64,000 nt of DNA from JAOACQ01 sp049968515 (GTDB lineage Bacteria; Spirochaetota; Brevinematia; Brevinematales; JAOACQ01). The notes beneath the pieces are model-generated. The model did not search any database. It saw only the letters and a list, made by a program, of their open reading frames with translations, and had not been told where the DNA came from. The stretch is from NCBI GenBank assembly GCA_049968515.1, contig JBMFQR010000003.1:1-64000 (forward strand), written 5' to 3'. Shown in pieces: positions 24,484 to 34,152 of this stretch; the first letter of the stretch is position 1; each line of letters starts with the position of its first letter. Made by a program: the position numbers and the translations under genes.

Positions 24484-25863
24484 CTACAATCTTTTCTTCA
24501 ATTTTTCCCCGAGGAGGTAAAGTACTGTGATTATGTCCGGGCTTTTATTACTCCCACAAAGTTTTAGCCTTAAAAGTCTGACAAGATCGCCAAACTTAAC
24601 ACCATACTTCTCCGCAATTTCTCTGAGAGCTTTTTCAAGTACATTTCTTTCTAAGAGTTCAACATTTTCAAGCTTCAAAAGGTATTCTCTTGTTTCATCA
24701 AAGGCATCTTTTAATTTAGTTGTGTTGAGCAAGGCGTTAAGTTCATCCTCAAAACTCTTTTCTGTTCTAACCTCGTCAATTGCAAAGATAAGCATTTCAT
24801 CATAAAGTGTCTTCAATGTTGAATGTCTCTCTCTAAGATTAAGAATAGCCTTTTTTAGCCATTTTTCATCCTCCATCCTGCCACTGAGAATAAGCCCGGC
24901 TGAAGAGACAAACTCCTTAAAGTGTTTTATGAGCTTCTCAATTTCGATTTGTTTAATATGTCTTGAATTGTAAAATAAGATCTTTTCTTCATCATATATT
25001 GCATTTGAACTATTAAGTCCCTTTATGTCAAATTTTTCAATTAGATCATCAACAGTAAAAATCTCCACATCCTTATATCCCCAGCCAAGCCTTGCAACAG
25101 CGTTAATTAGTGCCTCTGGGATAATTCCAGTCCTTTTGTAATACTCTACATCTGTAGAGCCCAACCTCTTTGAGAGAGGCTTTCTGTCTTTTCCAAAAAC
25201 CAGCGGTAAATGTGCAAACTCAGGTGGCTTAAATCCAAGAGCCCCATAAACAATGAGTTGCTTGAAGGTATTCGTAATGTGATCCTCACCCCTGATTATG
25301 TGAGTAATGCCCATCTCTGCATCATCCACCACAACAGCAAAATTGTATGTAGGTGTAAGATCCTGCTTTATGATGACGAAATCATCGAGTTCATCAGTGT
25401 TGATTTTGAGCTCTTTCTTTACTTGATCAAAGAAATTTATCTCCCTCCCTCTTTCTACAAGAAGCCTTATAACGTATGGTCTATCCGGCTTTTCAAATCT
25501 ACCCCTGCAGAAGCCATCATAGGAAAACACTTCATCTGTCCCCTGCCTTTTTAAAATATCTTCTCTCTCACAGGTGCAATAATAAGCTTTTCTTTCTTTC
25601 ACAAGCTTTTCTGCATATTGCAGGTAAATATCAAATCTTTCACTCTGTTTGTAAAATTCATCGTAATCAAGCCCGAGCCACTTCAAGTCCTCAATTATTG
25701 AAGCTAAGTATTCTTCTTTTGAACGGGCAGTATCTGTATCTTCAATTCTTAAAACAAACTTTCCACCTGTGTGTTTTGCATAAAGCCAGTTGTAAAGAGC
25801 TGTTCTCAGACTACCAAGATGAAGTCTACCAGTAGGAGATGGAGCAAATCTAACCTTTACCAT
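24484..25863 (-). CDS. gltX: Glutamyl-tRNA synthetase
   Basis: Class I aminoacyl-tRNA synthetase of 459 residues that charges tRNA-Glu. The HIGH-like motif lies in APSPTGRLHLGSLRTALYNWL. Glutamate recognition is in FVLRIEDTDTARS. The zinc-site region CTCEREDI and the KMSKS-equivalent PLSKRLGS follow, then a helical anticodon-binding domain. The presence of gatC (37351) suggests that an amidotransferase pathway may also operate, in which case this enzyme could be non-discriminating; this cannot be read from the sequence with confidence. Confidence 0.96.
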   Translation of the reverse strand: MVKVRFAPSPTGRLHLGSLRTALYNWLYAKHTGGKFVLRIEDTDTARSKEEYLASIIEDLKWLGLDYDEFYKQSERFDIYLQYAEKLVKERKAYYCTCEREDILKRQGTDEVFSYDGFCRGRFEKPDRPYVIRLLVERGREINFFDQVKKELKINTDELDDFVIIKQDLTPTYNFAVVVDDAEMGITHIIRGEDHITNTFKQLIVYGALGFKPPEFAHLPLVFGKDRKPLSKRLGSTDVEYYKRTGIIPEALINAVARLGWGYKDVEIFTVDDLIEKFDIKGLNSSNAIYDEEKILFYNSRHIKQIEIEKLIKHFKEFVSSAGLILSGRMEDEKWLKKAILNLRERHSTLKTLYDEMLIFAIDEVRTEKSFEDELNALLNTTKLKDAFDETREYLLKLENVELLERNVLEKALREIAEKYGVKFGDLVRLLRLKLCGSNKSPDIITVLYLLGEKLKKRL

Positions 25864-25887
25864 AAAAAATCCTTTAAAATTTCCACT

Positions 25888-25916
25888 ATTATAAAGAATA
25901 TTCTGATTATTTTCAA
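25888..25916 (-). promoter_or_regulatory. Promoter of gltX
   Basis: On the minus strand TTGAAA (25916-25911), 17-nt spacer, consensus TATAAT (25893-25888). The leader is only about 18 nt long. Confidence 0.65.
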
Positions 25917-26014
25917 GAGAAATCTTGCTTTGTGGTAATGCAGAAAAAATAGATTTTTCAATAGAAAAAATATATAATCTTTAAAATAAAAATATACATT
26001 TCGGATAAATTCTA

Positions 26015-29000
26015 ATGTTAAAGGTCACCCTCTCTAATAATATTGGCGAATTGTTAAACCTGCTTTATGAAAAAATAAAGGAGAAAAGAAAGAGCTTTTT
26101 TGATTACTTTGATATTCTTGTCTCAAGTGTCAACTACAAAAGGACAATAGAAGAACATTTTTTAAAAAAAGAAAATGTTTGTATGAACCTTAAATTCTCC
26201 TTCCTTGAATATTTTCTGGCAGAAACCTTTATCAAGATGCTCGGGCTTGATGAAAATAAGGTTGTAATTCTAACACTTGAAAGAAATAAGGTAATTTTGA
26301 ACTCCCTCATTTTTTCTATTTTGACTGATGAAGATTTCGAGAGAAAATACAAAGAAATTTTTAGAATGCTTTTGAGGGATAATTTCAGCGAAAATTATAA
26401 AACAAACTTCCTGTGGAATCTCTCTGAAAAGCTTACTGATCTGTTTAGAGAATATGAATACCACAGATATAACGAAATAATAAAGAACTGGAAAAACTCA
26501 TCTTTTGCATATGGACTGAACCCCCAGAAGATTGAATTATTTCAAAAAGAAATATTCTCTAAGATATTCTTTAGTGGTAAAATGCTCAATTCAGATGAAA
26601 AAAAATACTTTTCCCTTACCGGCCTATTTGAGGAGTTTATTAATAATAAGTCAAATCTTTCTTTTGATGAATTAAAAAAGAAAAAGACAATCTATCTTTT
26701 CGGTTTTAGTCAGATTTCAAAAATCCATCTCGAAATGCTTTTGAGTCTTGAAAATTACTTTGATTTTAAAATTTTTATGCCGGCCTATGCTGGAACTATT
26801 TTAGAGAAGAACAATTTATTTGACAGCTTTCCCTATCAACTCAGCATAGAAAACGAAGGCGAGAAGCTTTTACCTATCGACCGCGAGTTTGATATTATAG
26901 ATGACTTACTCTCACCTGTAACAGGTACATTATACCTGATAAGATCACTTCTCAAACCAGAGAATGTTTCAATAAGCTGGAGCAAAAATGAAGCTAATTC
27001 TCTTTTATCAGGTGTAAAAAGGCTTTTTATGGAAAGAAGAAAGAGCAAATTCAGTCTGGATGACAGCATTATTATCTTTTCAGCCTCTTCAAGAATGCAG
27101 GAAATTGAAGCTATATACAACAGCATTCTTTACAATATTCAAAATGATAAAAATCTCAAGTTTGATGACATTCTTATTTTAGTTCCTGATATGAAAGAAT
27201 ATAGAAATATCATAAAAGATGTTTTTGGAAGAAATCCATTTCTCTTACATCCGAACATAAAGAAAGAGAAAAGTATCCCATTTCATATTTATGAGAAAAA
27301 CGCCTTTAAAGAAAGCCTTTTTAATTCATTACTCTCCAGTTTTTTTAATATAATTGAAAATAACCTATCGAAGTTTGATCTCTTGAGTTTTTTAGAAAAC
27401 CCCCTCCTCATAAAAAAATTCAATATCGAAACAGATGATCTGATTTTCTTAAGAAAGTGGATAGAAAGTCTGAATGCTTTTGATGAAGATAACAAATTCA
27501 AATTCTCCACATTTTCTAACCTGTTAAAAAGATTAAAGCTTGGATTTATTATGGAAAGTAATAACCTTAGCTACAATGGAATATTGCCATATGCCGATAA
27601 ATTTACCGATATAAAAAGGCTTGATGCCTTCGTGCAAATAATAGAAAAGCTACTCTTCTATAGAAAAGAAGCCAGTGGAGAAAAAAGACTTACAGAATGG
27701 ATTGAAATCATAAAGAAATTTATTAATGACTTTGTCCCTGCTAAATTTGATGATGAGATTTCTGAAGAAAATCAGATTATTCACAACTTTATGAGAAATC
27801 TCAAGCTTCTTGAGGAAATAGAAAATCTACTTAAAGATAAGGTATATTCATTTGATAAGGCAAAGCTGCACTTTCTTAATATTATGACTGAAATCCTTGA
27901 AAGAAACGTATCAAGCCTTTTCAATGGAGTAACAGTGTCAAACTTTCTGCCAATGAGATCAATCCCTTTTAAGATAATTTACATCACTGGAATGAACGAA
28001 GGCGAATTTCCTTCAGAACCTGACAGAAGTTCATTAAACCTGAGAAACTTAAAAAGCTTTTATAATGATATAGACAGAAGGCATATGGATAACTTTCTAT
28101 TTCTGGAAGCAATATTTGCTGCAGAAAAAAAGGTTTACATTTCATATACCGGCATGAACCTTGAGGAAGATACAGAATTATATCCATCAAGTACATTATT
28201 AGCCTTTATCAATGTGATTAGCGAATTTCTTCTTGAGGAAGAATTAAAGATTTTAAAGCTCCCGAAAAGCTCTCTTAGCGAAGAATATATTAAATTTGAT
28301 GAAAAAGCAGATGTCCTTACAAATATATTTTACACTCCACACAGAATGATTTCATACCTGAAAAGCGGAATGAAGCTTCACGGTGAAGATAAAAAGCCTG
28401 TCAGACATTTAGAACAAAAAGAAACCTCTGGAAAAATTAAAATAAAGAGTCTTGCAAGCTTCGTAATCAACCCAATTGAAGAAACAATAAGAAGGAAGGA
28501 TGGAATTTACAATAATATGGATATAGAGCTTGAAACAAAGGAAACGAGAGCACTTGAATTGGATTCAAGGTGCAGGGCAAAAATCTTTAACACAGCAATT
28601 CCTTTGTTTATCAAAAATTATCTTTTAGGTCAAAAGAGAATATTCAGGGAGATATATGAGGAAGTTTATAAGTTTTATTATTACAACGGCGATATTCCGG
28701 ATGTCGAAATACTCAATAAGATTGAAAAGGAGAGAATTACCTGTGAGACAATTGAAAAAAACTTGACAGAAGTTTTGACAAACATTAATGAGGATCAATT
28801 TTACGAGGCTATTTATATAGGTTATACCTCAAAGGAAATGGAGAACAAAAAATATTATGAAATAGATATTCCTGTGGAGGGAGTTATTGAAAATATTATT
28901 TTGAAAGAAGATACATTGCTATACCTTAGAGGAAAAAATAAAATCGATAAGACTAAAATTAAATTTGATTTTCATTACATATTCTATAAGCTTTTTGCTT

Positions 29001-29353
29001 CTTTTTTAGCTCTATGTGATAAAAATATAGACAAAGGAAAAATTATATTTTTAGATCTTGAAGGAAAAAAGGAGGAACAGAACATAACCTTGCTTGATAG
29101 AGATACAATTAATGAGCTTATTTCATACTATACAGAGGAAGAAAATTTTGATCTTCTTCCTCTCTCAATAATAAATAAAACTGAAGATGGAAACGAAATT
29201 ATTGAAATGGTAGAAGAGCAACTAAAAGAAGAACATAGCTTTTTTGACCTCTGTCCACCTTTAAAAACAAGAAGAGACTTAAATAAATTTCTGCCTGAAA
29301 ATGAAAGACTCACAAAAAGAATTAACTTGTTAAGAAAAATTATTTCCGCTTAA
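26015..29353 (+). CDS. recC: RecC-like exodeoxyribonuclease V gamma subunit
   Basis: A 1112-residue protein resembling RecC, the Chi-scanning subunit of RecBCD. The N-terminus (LSNNIGELLNLLYEKIKE, then ILVSSVNYKRTIEEHF and LKFSFLEYF) matches the RecC start. The diagnostic middle block is IIYITGMNEGEFPSEPDRSSLN followed by DIDRRHMDNFLFLEAIFAAEKKVYISYTG, including the conserved DRR and LFLEA elements. The C-terminal inactive nuclease-like domain is more divergent. No recB or recD gene is in the window. The gene lies alone on the plus strand and its end overlaps comEC by 24 nt. A TATAAT at 25973-25978 could be its -10. Confidence 0.82.
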   Translation: MLKVTLSNNIGELLNLLYEKIKEKRKSFFDYFDILVSSVNYKRTIEEHFLKKENVCMNLKFSFLEYFLAETFIKMLGLDENKVVILTLERNKVILNSLIFSILTDEDFERKYKEIFRMLLRDNFSENYKTNFLWNLSEKLTDLFREYEYHRYNEIIKNWKNSSFAYGLNPQKIELFQKEIFSKIFFSGKMLNSDEKKYFSLTGLFEEFINNKSNLSFDELKKKKTIYLFGFSQISKIHLEMLLSLENYFDFKIFMPAYAGTILEKNNLFDSFPYQLSIENEGEKLLPIDREFDIIDDLLSPVTGTLYLIRSLLKPENVSISWSKNEANSLLSGVKRLFMERRKSKFSLDDSIIIFSASSRMQEIEAIYNSILYNIQNDKNLKFDDILILVPDMKEYRNIIKDVFGRNPFLLHPNIKKEKSIPFHIYEKNAFKESLFNSLLSSFFNIIENNLSKFDLLSFLENPLLIKKFNIETDDLIFLRKWIESLNAFDEDNKFKFSTFSNLLKRLKLGFIMESNNLSYNGILPYADKFTDIKRLDAFVQIIEKLLFYRKEASGEKRLTEWIEIIKKFINDFVPAKFDDEISEENQIIHNFMRNLKLLEEIENLLKDKVYSFDKAKLHFLNIMTEILERNVSSLFNGVTVSNFLPMRSIPFKIIYITGMNEGEFPSEPDRSSLNLRNLKSFYNDIDRRHMDNFLFLEAIFAAEKKVYISYTGMNLEEDTELYPSSTLLAFINVISEFLLEEELKILKLPKSSLSEEYIKFDEKADVLTNIFYTPHRMISYLKSGMKLHGEDKKPVRHLEQKETSGKIKIKSLASFVINPIEETIRRKDGIYNNMDIELETKETRALELDSRCRAKIFNTAIPLFIKNYLLGQKRIFREIYEEVYKFYYYNGDIPDVEILNKIEKERITCETIEKNLTEVLTNINEDQFYEAIYIGYTSKEMENKKYYEIDIPVEGVIENIILKEDTLLYLRGKNKIDKTKIKFDFHYIFYKLFASFLALCDKNIDKGKIIFLDLEGKKEEQNITLLDRDTINELISYYTEEENFDLLPLSIINKTEDGNEIIEMVEEQLKEEHSFFDLCPPLKTRRDLNKFLPENERLTKRINLLRKIISA

Positions 29354-30679
29354 TTTTTCTTTTAGCTTTCTCAATCTGATATTATAGCTTATTTCTGGAA
29401 TAAAGAATAAAATTATAATCAGCAAATAGAAGCCAGTGAGTTGAAATACTCCAAACTTATTTACTTCTACATTCAGCGGAAGAAATGAAAAAATTTCAAC
29501 AATCTTATTGATTAAGTCAAAAACATGCTCTGTAATATTGCTAAAAACAAATCTACAAAATAATGGGCTTAAAAAGAAAATAATGAAGTTCAAGAATAAA
29601 ATCACAAGAAATATAGAAAATAACGGTATCACTATAAGGTTAGAAATAAAGCTTACAAGACTCACACTTTTAAAAACATAAAGCAACAGTGGAAATATTG
29701 CAATGTTTGCAGATAGAGTTATCGAAAAGGATTCACTAAATATCTCTGAAAGATTTGAAAAGAAGGTTTTTAGTGGTCTTGAAAAGAAGTAGATTCCGGC
29801 AAAAGAAAGATAGGAAAGCCAGAAGCTTAGCTTAAAAACTATTTCAGGAGAAATAATTACTGAAATGGCTGATGTAAAAAGTAGAATGTCAAGCATTTCT
29901 ACATTCTGACCTTTCATCTTAAAGTAAAAGTAAATCAAAAAGATTATCCCGGCTCTCATTACCGAAGGATTAAGACCTGAAAGTGCAATATAAAGCAGTA
30001 TTGAGATTGCTATAATCGGATAGCAAAAGTGCCTTTTTAAAAATAACCCAGCCACAAAACCTACAAACATTGCAATAATCCCGACATGAAGCCCTGAAAC
30101 AGCAAGCAGGTGAAAAAGCCCAGTAAACCTGAAATTTTCCTTTGTTTCAAAATCAAGTTGAGATTTATTCCCCATTATGAAGGCATAAATGAGGCTTTTA
30201 AATCTTTTATTCTCTATCTTTTCAATCTGGCCTGTAAAATACTCTCTAACCATGCTAAAAATCTTTAATAATATAAAACCATTCCTCTTTACCTTTATCT
30301 CTTTTACGAGTATAAGATTCTTGTTTCTCACAAACCCAGCCACACTTATTTGCTGAGATCTGTATAGATAAACCGGGCTTTCGAGTATCAACTTGAACGG
30401 ATATGCCTCTACATAGTATGAAGAATCATCTTTTTTTTCCAGAAAACCTGTGACAATAAAATCGGCATGGATAAAACCTGAATTTACAGAATTAATATTA
30501 TTCCTACAATTAAAAAACGTAGCAAAAAAGGAAGTTAAAAGTAAGAAAAGATAGATATATTCCCTTTTTATAAGAAAAAAAGCAAGAAAGCAAATTAAAA
30601 GAGCTATTGCTATCCATAAAAACGAAGAATAAACAAGGAAGGAATTAACAAGAATTAATAAATAAAGCACCACCGGCAT
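29330..30679 (-). CDS. comEC: ComEC/Rec2-family DNA-uptake channel, short form
   Basis: A 449-residue multi-pass membrane protein. The Competence-domain core is GLFHLLAVSGLHVGIIAM followed by ALSGLNPSVMRAGIIFLIYF, the most conserved ComEC segments. Full-length ComEC is usually 700-800 residues with a C-terminal metallo-beta-lactamase domain; that domain is missing here. An N-terminal OB-like stretch (about 95-140) is present. I chose ATG 30679, one base after the stop of the flippase gene, rather than the longer frame inside that gene. The end overlaps recC by 24 nt. Confidence 0.82.
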   Translation of the reverse strand: MPVVLYLLILVNSFLVYSSFLWIAIALLICFLAFFLIKREYIYLFLLLTSFFATFFNCRNNINSVNSGFIHADFIVTGFLEKKDDSSYYVEAYPFKLILESPVYLYRSQQISVAGFVRNKNLILVKEIKVKRNGFILLKIFSMVREYFTGQIEKIENKRFKSLIYAFIMGNKSQLDFETKENFRFTGLFHLLAVSGLHVGIIAMFVGFVAGLFLKRHFCYPIIAISILLYIALSGLNPSVMRAGIIFLIYFYFKMKGQNVEMLDILLFTSAISVIISPEIVFKLSFWLSYLSFAGIYFFSRPLKTFFSNLSEIFSESFSITLSANIAIFPLLLYVFKSVSLVSFISNLIVIPLFSIFLVILFLNFIIFFLSPLFCRFVFSNITEHVFDLINKIVEIFSFLPLNVEVNKFGVFQLTGFYLLIIILFFIPEISYNIRLRKLKEKLSGNNFS

Positions 30680-30680
30680 T

Positions 30681-31949
30681 TTAATTATTCCATTTTTTTC
30701 TACTTGCCAGAAAGTGACTAATTCTTGCTTCAAAGAGTAAAACAACAAGCACAAATATTCCGGTTAAACCCACCACATTTGCTACATCCACCAGATTTTT
30801 GCAGAAAAAAACAATCAGAATAATCTGTATAATTATGGCAAGGAAAATAGAAATGTCATAAATCCTTTTATTCTTTATTACATAATAATTAACAAAGTAA
30901 GTGATATAAGCATAAGGAATAAAAATGGTTGAATAATAAGGTAAGAGATTTTCAAAACCATAATACTGGCCTTTCAAAATGTAAGCAGAAATAAATGGTG
31001 AAAACAAAAAGAGGACAAGCACAAAACCTGCAAGAAAGATAGAAAGAAAAAGGACGGCAAGCCTATTTGCCCTTTTTAAATCGTCCGTCTTTGAGAGGAT
31101 GGGCAGGAAAACAGTGGAGACAGATAAGGCAATGTAAAATGGGGCTTTTCCAATAACACTCACTGAAGAGTAAATGCCTGAAAGCTCGGGAAGTGAAAAT
31201 CTTACAATTATTGAATCAATGTTTGAGAGAATTATAAACCCGCTTATAGCTGGAAAAGTTTTAAGAAAGGAGATGAAAAATTTCCTTACATCAAATTTGT
31301 AATCAATATCTTTCCTGATGGGTTTTTTATTTGACCTGCTGAATTCCAGAAGGAGAATAATGATAGTAAAAACATTGGCAATAATAAAACTTGCCAGCAC
31401 ACCAATATAGTCTTTCGTATAATAAACAATCAGAATACCAGATAGGAGTTTTATCAAGGTTGGAACTATCTGGAGAATAGAATAAAAGAAAAATTTCTCC
31501 CTTGCCTGAACAAAAGAAACAAATGTATTTATAAAAAAGGGGAATGTTGTCATTATAATAAGATAATAAAAATCCATATCAGTAGTTATATGCATTAACC
31601 TTTTTAACAATGGTAGAGAAACAAAAAATATAAAAATCAAAGCTAAAGCAGAAAGAGAAAGATAAAAGAAACAGCTTTTTATATACCCATAAACCAGTTG
31701 CTTCTCTTTTCCATGCAAGATTAAAGAAGCCTCTCTGGTAATAACAAACTGAAATGTGCTTGGAATAAGGCTTATAAACATTGACAGGATAATTAATGGA
31801 TAAACTATGCCATACTTTTCAGGACCGAGCATTCTCTGCATTGCTATGTGAAAGATAAAATTTATACCACCAACAAAGAAATTGGAAAAAGAAACGAGCG
31901 AGGAGTCAAAAAACTCCCTTCTTAAAAAGATTTTCTTCAAAAAATCCAT
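30681..31949 (-). CDS. MATE/Wzx-like polysaccharide flippase
   Basis: A 422-residue protein with about 12 hydrophobic helices. The N-terminus (SLVSFSNFFVGGINFIFHIAMQRMLGPEKYGIVYPLI) has the polysaccharide-biosynthesis (Wzx/PST) family pattern: the LGPEKYG segment links helices 1 and 2. Such proteins flip undecaprenyl-linked sugars or lipid-linked oligosaccharides to the periplasmic face. No glycosyltransferase cluster is nearby. Its start shares a base with the end of the pcrA gene, and its stop is one base before comEC, so the three genes form a translationally coupled run. Confidence 0.8.
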   Translation of the reverse strand: MDFLKKIFLRREFFDSSLVSFSNFFVGGINFIFHIAMQRMLGPEKYGIVYPLIILSMFISLIPSTFQFVITREASLILHGKEKQLVYGYIKSCFFYLSLSALALIFIFFVSLPLLKRLMHITTDMDFYYLIIMTTFPFFINTFVSFVQAREKFFFYSILQIVPTLIKLLSGILIVYYTKDYIGVLASFIIANVFTIIILLLEFSRSNKKPIRKDIDYKFDVRKFFISFLKTFPAISGFIILSNIDSIIVRFSLPELSGIYSSVSVIGKAPFYIALSVSTVFLPILSKTDDLKRANRLAVLFLSIFLAGFVLVLFLFSPFISAYILKGQYYGFENLLPYYSTIFIPYAYITYFVNYYVIKNKRIYDISIFLAIIIQIILIVFFCKNLVDVANVVGLTGIFVLVVLLFEARISHFLASRKKWNN

Positions 31950-34093
31950 CAGTTTAAAATCCTTATATTTGAAAGATTGTTTTTTGAGATTATCTGAATT
32001 CCAAAATCCTCAAAGTTAATTTTATAAAAATTTTCAGAAACAGAGGTAACAATACCAAACCCAAAGCTTGTGTGAAATATCTTCATACCGCTTGAGATTT
32101 CATCAATGCTTTCTGCCTCTTTCAATTCATTAAAGTTTTTCCTTGTGGGATTCTTTGCCATAGATCTCTTTTCACAAACATACTCTACACAATCCTCTGG
32201 AATGTCATCTATAAAACTTGATGGGGAACATTCTATAATTTCTCCATAACTCATTCTGTTTCTTGCATATGAAATAAACAATCTTTCCTTTGCCCTTGTT
32301 ATGGCAACATAAAATAGCCTTCTCTCCTCATTCATTTCTTCTACAGATTCACTTGAAGATATGTGTGGTAATAGCCCTTCCACCACACCCACCACAAAAA
32401 CTACTGGAAATTCAAGTCCTTTCGCATTGTGTATTGTCATAAGAGAAACATAATTCCTCTCACTCTCATCTCCAATCTCATCAGCACTTGTCTGGAGAGT
32501 TATATCATTTATATAATCCACAATGGTAGCATCCGGTTTCCCGCTCTCATAAACCTTTATAGAATTGATAAGTTCCTCAACATTTTCCCACCTCTCTTCT
32601 CCATTTTCTTCATATTTGAGAAGATAGTCCCTGTAATTAATGGAATCAATGAGAATCTTCACAAAATTGGCAGGTGAAATTTCCTCTTTGCTTTTGTTTA
32701 AATCCTTTGCTATCTCACCAAGCTCTATTAAAGAACTGGTACAGCTTTTATTTACCCTATCGAGATTTTCTGCATTGCAGATTATCTCAATGATTGGAAA
32801 CCCCTGATCATAAAGCATTCTTATCTTATTAATAGTAGCTTCCCCTACTCCTCTTTTCGGAACATCAACAATCCTTTCAAATGAAGCCCAATCATCTGGA
32901 TTAATTATGAATTTTATGTAAGCAAGTATATCTTTAATCTCCTTTCTTGCATAAAACCTCTGTCCACCAAAAACTTTATATTTTATATTTCTGAAAAGCA
33001 ATTCTTCTTCAAAAATTCTTGATTGTGCATTTGTCCTGTAAAATATTGCAATGTCATTATAATCATATTCGCCAAGTAACTCATCGATTTTATTCACAAC
33101 CCATCTTGCTTCTTCCTTGTCCGTTAATGCCTCATAAATTTCAATCTTTTCTCCAGATTCTTTCTCTGTCCATAGTCTCTTTTGCATTCTACCATAGATT
33201 TTTACAACCACATTATTTGCAGCTTCAAGAATTATAGGTGTCGATCTGTAATTCTGTTCAAGTGCAATTACCCTTGCATTGTATCTATCTTTAAAGTCAT
33301 AAATATTGTTAATATTTGCTCCTCGCCAGCCGTAAATGGATTGATCATCATCTCCCACAACACATATGTTTTTATTCTTCTCTGCAATTAGACTTAATAG
33401 CTTGTACTGGGAAAGATTTGTGTCCTGAAACTCATCTATCATTAAATAATGCCAGAGGTTCTGGTACTTTTTTAAAATCTCTGGATTCTCTAAAAAAAGC
33501 TTTATAGGCAAAATAATGAGATCTGAAAAATCCACTGCTTTGCTCTTTCTCAATCTTTTTTCATATTCATCATAAACCCTTAGAACAATCTCATCAAAGT
33601 TGCTTGAAACCATTGTTTGAAATTTATTTACATCTATATTATCATCCTTTAATGAAGATATTTTATTTAATACAATAGCAGGTGAAATCTTTTCCTTGCT
33701 GTAATTAAACTCCTTCAGGATTGTAGAAATAAGAGATTTTGAATCAAGCTCATCATACACCACAAAATCTTTTGGATAAGAAATAAGATGAGAATTCTGT
33801 CTTAACAACATCAGACCTGTAGAATGAAAGGTTCGTATCCAGACATTAGAGAGATCATAGCCAACAAGGTTTGAAATACGGCTTTTCATTTCAAAGGCAG
33901 CTTTATTGGTGAAAGTTACTGCGAGTATATTCAGTGGCTTTAAGCCCTTCTCTCTTAAAAGATAGGCAAATCTGTGGGTTATTACCCTTGTTTTTCCCGA
34001 ACCTGCTCCTGCCAGTACAAGCAAAGCCCCCTCTGTATTTAATACAGCCTCTCTTTGCCTGTCATTCAATAAATCTAAAATTGGATCCTGCAT
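31949..34093 (-). CDS. pcrA: UvrD/PcrA-family ATP-dependent DNA helicase
   Basis: A 714-residue superfamily 1A helicase. Motif Q/I is LNDRQREAVLNTEG then LAGAGSGKTRVITHR, Ia is AVTFTNKAAFEMK, II is MIDEFQDTNLSQYKLL, III is VVGDDDQSIYGWRGA, IV is LEQNYRST, V is VSLMTIHNAKGLEF and VI is LFYVAITRAKERL. The C-terminal SH3-like tail (SIDEISSGMKIFHTSFGFGIV) is typical of PcrA/UvrD and interacts with RNA polymerase in its homologues. It acts in nucleotide-excision and mismatch repair and in clearing replication conflicts. It is transcribed with the flippase and comEC. Confidence 0.95.
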   Translation of the reverse strand: MQDPILDLLNDRQREAVLNTEGALLVLAGAGSGKTRVITHRFAYLLREKGLKPLNILAVTFTNKAAFEMKSRISNLVGYDLSNVWIRTFHSTGLMLLRQNSHLISYPKDFVVYDELDSKSLISTILKEFNYSKEKISPAIVLNKISSLKDDNIDVNKFQTMVSSNFDEIVLRVYDEYEKRLRKSKAVDFSDLIILPIKLFLENPEILKKYQNLWHYLMIDEFQDTNLSQYKLLSLIAEKNKNICVVGDDDQSIYGWRGANINNIYDFKDRYNARVIALEQNYRSTPIILEAANNVVVKIYGRMQKRLWTEKESGEKIEIYEALTDKEEARWVVNKIDELLGEYDYNDIAIFYRTNAQSRIFEEELLFRNIKYKVFGGQRFYARKEIKDILAYIKFIINPDDWASFERIVDVPKRGVGEATINKIRMLYDQGFPIIEIICNAENLDRVNKSCTSSLIELGEIAKDLNKSKEEISPANFVKILIDSINYRDYLLKYEENGEERWENVEELINSIKVYESGKPDATIVDYINDITLQTSADEIGDESERNYVSLMTIHNAKGLEFPVVFVVGVVEGLLPHISSSESVEEMNEERRLFYVAITRAKERLFISYARNRMSYGEIIECSPSSFIDDIPEDCVEYVCEKRSMAKNPTRKNFNELKEAESIDEISSGMKIFHTSFGFGIVTSVSENFYKINFEDFGIQIISKNNLSNIRILN

Positions 34094-34115
34094 AGAGACC
34101 TTAAATTTATTTTAG

Positions 34116-34144
34116 GATAGAGACGCAGAGCATGCGTCTCTATC
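34116..34144. terminator. 11-bp stem-loop between eno and pcrA
   Basis: GATAGAGACGC (34116-34126), loop of 7, GCGTCTCTATC (34134-34144), a perfect 11-bp stem 9 nt after the eno stop. There is no proper T-run on the minus strand (CCTAAAATAAATT follows), so termination may be partial, or the stem may protect the eno mRNA 3' end. Confidence 0.55.
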
Positions 34145-34152
34145 TTCTCACA

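Noticed and set aside
27000..28196. Several antisense open frames across the recC-like gene
   Set aside because: They are explained as shadows of a long coding frame with strong family blocks on the plus strand.
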